In this document: one piece after another, positions 61,085-64,000 of the stretch | Layout of the letters: the number at the start of each line of letters is the position of its first letter | Position numbering within the stretch: the first letter of the stretch is position 1 | DNA from: Gossypium raimondii | Lineage: Eukaryota > Streptophyta > Magnoliopsida > Malvales > Malvaceae | NCBI RefSeq assembly: GCF_025698545.1 | Contig: NC_068566.1 | Span: 12,011,362-12,075,361 of the forward strand | Length of the DNA stretch: 64,000 nt | Direction: 5' to 3' | The notes under the pieces: generated by a model | The model's input: the letters and a program-made list of their open reading frames with translations, nothing else | The model's database searches: none | Told to the model about the DNA's origin: nothing | Translations under genes and position numbers: made by a program

Positions 61085-61253
61085 CTATTTTCACCTCACC
61101 GCTACAGCAGCGTTTGAATCCAAACACACACTCCACCGCTGTTTCTAATCTCACCGCTACAGTATCCAATCTCACCGCTACAGTAACTAATCACACCGCC
61201 ACCGCTGTTTTTAACCTCACCGGAGCTAAACACACCGCCCATCCAAACTAAGC
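61085..61253. mobile_element. MITE-like terminal fragment with CTCACCGCTACAGT units
   Basis: The unit CTCACCGCTACAGT/C occurs three times (61,094-61,185) with CACCGC/GCTGTTT spacers. The fragment ends CGCCCATCCAAACTAAGCC followed by TAA, the reverse complement of a GGCTTAGTTTGGATGGGCGG-type terminus common in plant MITEs. The opposite end with the matching inverted repeat was not located; GTTTGAATCCAAAC at 61,111 may be a decayed end. Confidence 0.5.
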
Positions 61254-61973
61254 CTAATATTGTTTCATCAACTCTCGGCTCGGTTGTTTTAACTAAGCTA
61301 GCATCATCATTCTCGCCCAGTTTCATGTTGTTTTCCTTCTCATTTCTAGACACAAAAATGGGATCACCATTTAAGTTGCGCTTGTTGATGCTGTTTACAT
61401 TGTTCTTTAATCAACATGTCAAGACCTGCCAATGAACATTTTTTCTTTAATGCAGAAAATGGTAGCCTAAAAATAAGGAAAAAGTTCAGTTCTGAGTGTA
61501 CAGATTCAAACCCAAACTTGCTGAAAAGATGACTGCTTAAATTAACCGAGTTACAATATAAATGTAAACCAGATAAAGCAAATAACATTTATTGATTTTT
61601 TCTATCCCTTTGCATTTAACACAGCATTTCTAGTGGAGCTGGTGACAAAAAGACTAGAGGTACAACAACTCTACAAGTCCATTACAAGATGTTCGTTAAA
61701 AAAATATAGAAAAGAGTACTTTGAAAACTTAAACATGTAACCGCAACTGCACAACATTTTCCCAATTTTCTTTCATCTCAAATACAAAACAAGCCCAAAA
61801 GTAGCCTATTCTTTTTAAGGATGCCCCCCACCCCACCCCACCTCAAGTTATATTACATGCAATGAAACGGTAACGATGCATGTAACATCACAGCTCCATT
61901 ATTTCAAAAGAATATTTACCATCATTGAAGTGCCCTTGAGATTCTACGACAGGTCCATTCAAGCACAATAACC

Positions 61974-63183
61974 TTACACTGTCCTCTTTGGATCACGAGC
62001 AGCTGCAAGATGGTCCTGCCAGATTGAAACCAGATACAAGATTATTGTAGGTGTAATCCACAAACAATCCTATTGGGCTGGCATATCTATTAAATGTAAT
62101 TCCAGGCAGGACCTCATAAATTTTGATAAGTAGTGGAACTATTACTTCAAGAATATAACTCATCATGTGTAGAGGAAATTGGTACAAGACTATCTGAAAA
62201 TAATATATGCTAGAACTTAAACTCACCGAAATGAAGTCAAATGCTCTGGTATCCTCTTTCTTTGAACTGTTCATCATTGAACTAGGTGTTTGACTTGGAA
62301 AATTTGACTGGAATATATCTGGGAGAGGTGACCCTCCATTAGATCCACTGGAAACATTATTGAAGCCAGCATTTTGTGCATTAAGATTCCCAAAGTGTTG
62401 TAAGTTGGACATTGTTGCAAGCAATTGCTGCTGAGCAAAGAAACTCCCCATAGCACCATAATTCATTGGCTGAGATAAGGCTGGGTTCAACATTAATCCA
62501 GGAGGGATGGCAAATGGCATGTTCCCTAAACGAAACGTTGTGTTTGAATTCATCCCAGTGGCTTGGGAACCAAGAAGACCACTCAAAGCATCATTAGAAG
62601 CTTGATAGCTAGAATGAGCGTTGACATCGGCAAATATATCTTCATGGTGTGCCTCAGAAAAGATTCCTTGCTGCTTCAAACTAGGTGGATTCTCATTCAT
62701 AGACAAGCCAGCCATCAAATCATTAATATCAGTTTTTTTATTTGCGGGCTCAATTGGAGCTGCAGGATTGGTCCCAAAGATATCGATTAGTTCAGATTTT
62801 TCATTTGCAGTCACACAATTATCACTCATAGCTGACTTGTCATCTACACTCATCCCAGAGAAGAGATCATCCACATTTTCTCTTCCCTCAGTAGTGTGAA
62901 ATGAGACATCTGCAAAGGGATCATCATCATTTTTCAGTTCACTGGTGCTGAGATTAGTACCAATACCATCTCCAAGTAAGTCATCAATAAGGGGTGTTGC
63001 TGTCCGTACTGCAGTATTTTGATCATTTTGATCTTTTGTGGAACTATCTAGTCCATTGTAATCATCTGGATCACCAGTGTCGATCAGGTCAGGCATTTGA
63101 ACAGGTGTGGTCTCAGCTTTCAAAAACTTTTCTGAAGTACTTGCCAAACCACCAGGTTGTTCCCCGTTCAAAAGGACTAATAC
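61974..63183 (-). CDS. C-terminal part of a trafficking adaptor-like acidic protein (partial)
   Basis: Two exons on the minus strand: 63,183-62,227 (319 codons, acceptor TTAAACAG, donor TCG|GTGAGT) and 62,015-61,974 (DHLAAARDPKRTV, stop TAA). Together they encode the last 332 residues; earlier exons lie beyond the window, as 63,184-64,000 reads as intron. The segment is disordered and acidic, with PDLIDTGDPDDY, a clathrin-box-like PLIDDLLGDG, DDDPFADVSF (a DPF adaptor-ear motif), DDLFSGMSVDD, ELIDIFG, a Met/Asn/Gln-rich stretch (GAMGSFFAQQQLLATMSNLQ) and the end AFDFISDHLAAARDPKRTV. Such motifs suggest an endocytic or trans-Golgi accessory protein of the ENTH/ANTH/VHS class, but the defining N-terminal domain is not visible. 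A longer 409-residue frame merely reads through both flanking introns. Confidence 0.8.
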
Positions 63184-64000
63184 CTGTTTAATAAGCAAAT
63201 ATATATATGTCAACTGTGGCATCTATGTCATTAACTCAGTAAATTGTATCCTACCAGCTTTAAATTAGTATTCAGTGTAAATAATAACTTTTTAAAGTCA
63301 TAGAGCACTATAGATCATAACATTTAAAGCAATAAAGATTGAAGTACAATATCATATGAAGATCATGATTACTGTCATTTTGCTGAAGAGAAACCAAAAC
63401 AAGGGAACTGAAACATAATGTGACATCAATTGAGAGCCATCTTAAAATATCTCAATCTGTAGGTTCAAGGAAAAGGTAGAGATGAAACTGTCCTCAAATA
63501 ATAATGGAGAGGAAACAAAAGACTAATCAATATGAAGGGTCTTAATTCTCTGAACTGATGTTTAAGGGGAAAAAATGAAGCAGCAACCAAAATTTAATTA
63601 ATAAATAATAGTAGTTTCCTAGATTTTTTAATTAATATTATTTAAAAGAAGCACCAACAAACAACACATTAGATTTGCATAAATATGCCATCAATAAATG
63701 TAATACCTTAATGAACTCAAACAGGATGGAAACTCAATTGGCCTTCCTACACTTATCATGAAACCAAAACACAAATAACATTTCAAGTGAACCTCAAAAA
63801 AAAAAAAATTCCATATCGCTAAAAGCAAGTTGTTAAGCATAAGTTAGTTCAGTTTTCCTTTATTTCCCATGACACTAGTCTACAGAATGAGAACTTACTG
63901 TAGTTGCTACATAAAATAAAGGGGGAATTAGTTCAGTTTTCCTTTATTTCCCATGACACTAGTTTACAGGATGAGAACTTACTGTAGTTGCTACATAAAA
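63184..64000 (-). other. Intron of the adaptor-like gene
   Basis: The splice acceptor TTAAACAG of the 957-base exon lies at 63,184-63,191 on the minus strand. No further exon is recognisable to the window edge, so the intron exceeds 0.8 kb. It contains the 73-base duplication at its far end. Confidence 0.6.
63844..64000. repeat. 73-bp duplication with 84-bp period, cut by the window edge
   Basis: Copies at 63,844-63,916 and 63,928-64,000 start TTAGTTCAGTTTTCCTTTAT and differ at two positions. They are separated by TAAAGGGGGAA. A further copy may lie beyond the edge. Confidence 0.9.

Noticed and set aside
61993..63222. Single 409-residue minus-strand frame as one uninterrupted gene
   Set aside because: It begins inside an intron (MPQLTYIYLLIKQ precedes a splice acceptor) and ends inside the next intron after a TCG|GTGAGT donor. 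The two-exon reading ends in a more protein-like C-terminus.

Overview
The window is nuclear DNA from a flowering plant. It is AT-rich and dominated by decayed LTR retrotransposons, and spliceosomal GT-AG introns can be read directly. The long terminal repeats (LTRs of 1.9-3 kb starting TGTAAC and ending GTTACA, carrying short tandem arrays) look like those common in Gossypium and other Malvaceae. That placement rests on pattern memory and is an inference, not a search result. No CRISPR array, prokaryotic operon, rRNA gene or complete tRNA gene was seen.

Layout. 1-22.5 kb is a graveyard of nested Ty3/gypsy LTRs in both orientations. It also holds a chromovirus integrase tail (3.95 kb), an Athila-like protease relic (11.1 kb), a degenerate plant-transposon ORF (12.6-13.7 kb) and fragments of a minus-strand copia element (19.3-19.8 kb). 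22,489-28,936 is a structurally complete Ty1/copia element with two LTRs of about 480 bp and a GTTTT target duplication. Its single-frame gag-pol carries 12 stops, and its reverse transcriptase region is split by a 1.5-kb solo LTR with a TGTCC duplication. 29.66-32.56 kb is a solo gypsy LTR. 33.1-37.1 kb is the 5' part of a minus-strand gypsy element (LTR, iMet primer site, gag with zinc knuckle, start of protease). 37.7-43.2 kb holds two directly abutting LTRs of different subfamilies, jointly flanked by TATTA.

From 44 kb the sequence becomes gene-bearing. A nine-exon gene for a polytopic membrane protein lies at 46,269-49,343 (+). A 4.5-kb PIF/Harbinger DNA transposon (51,806-56,261, TAA duplication) follows, with a Myb/SANT-like ORF and a DDE transposase that keeps its catalytic triad but has one stop codon. 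A 5'-truncated tRNA 2'-phosphotransferase (TPT1/KptA) copy with a one-base frameshift lies at 58.7-59.9 kb (+). The window ends in the last two exons of a minus-strand gene for an acidic, DPF- and clathrin-box-bearing protein, probably a vesicle-trafficking accessory protein (61,974-63,183).

Functionally, only the 46-49 kb gene and the 62-63 kb gene look intact where visible. I found no convincing previously undescribed system. The best second-look items are the Harbinger element, the abutting LTR pair sharing one duplication, the subfamily-specific tandem arrays inside LTRs, and the TPT1 copy. Exon borders were read by eye from splice consensus and reading frame, and LTR borders from terminal motifs. 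Borders called approximate could move by tens to hundreds of bases.
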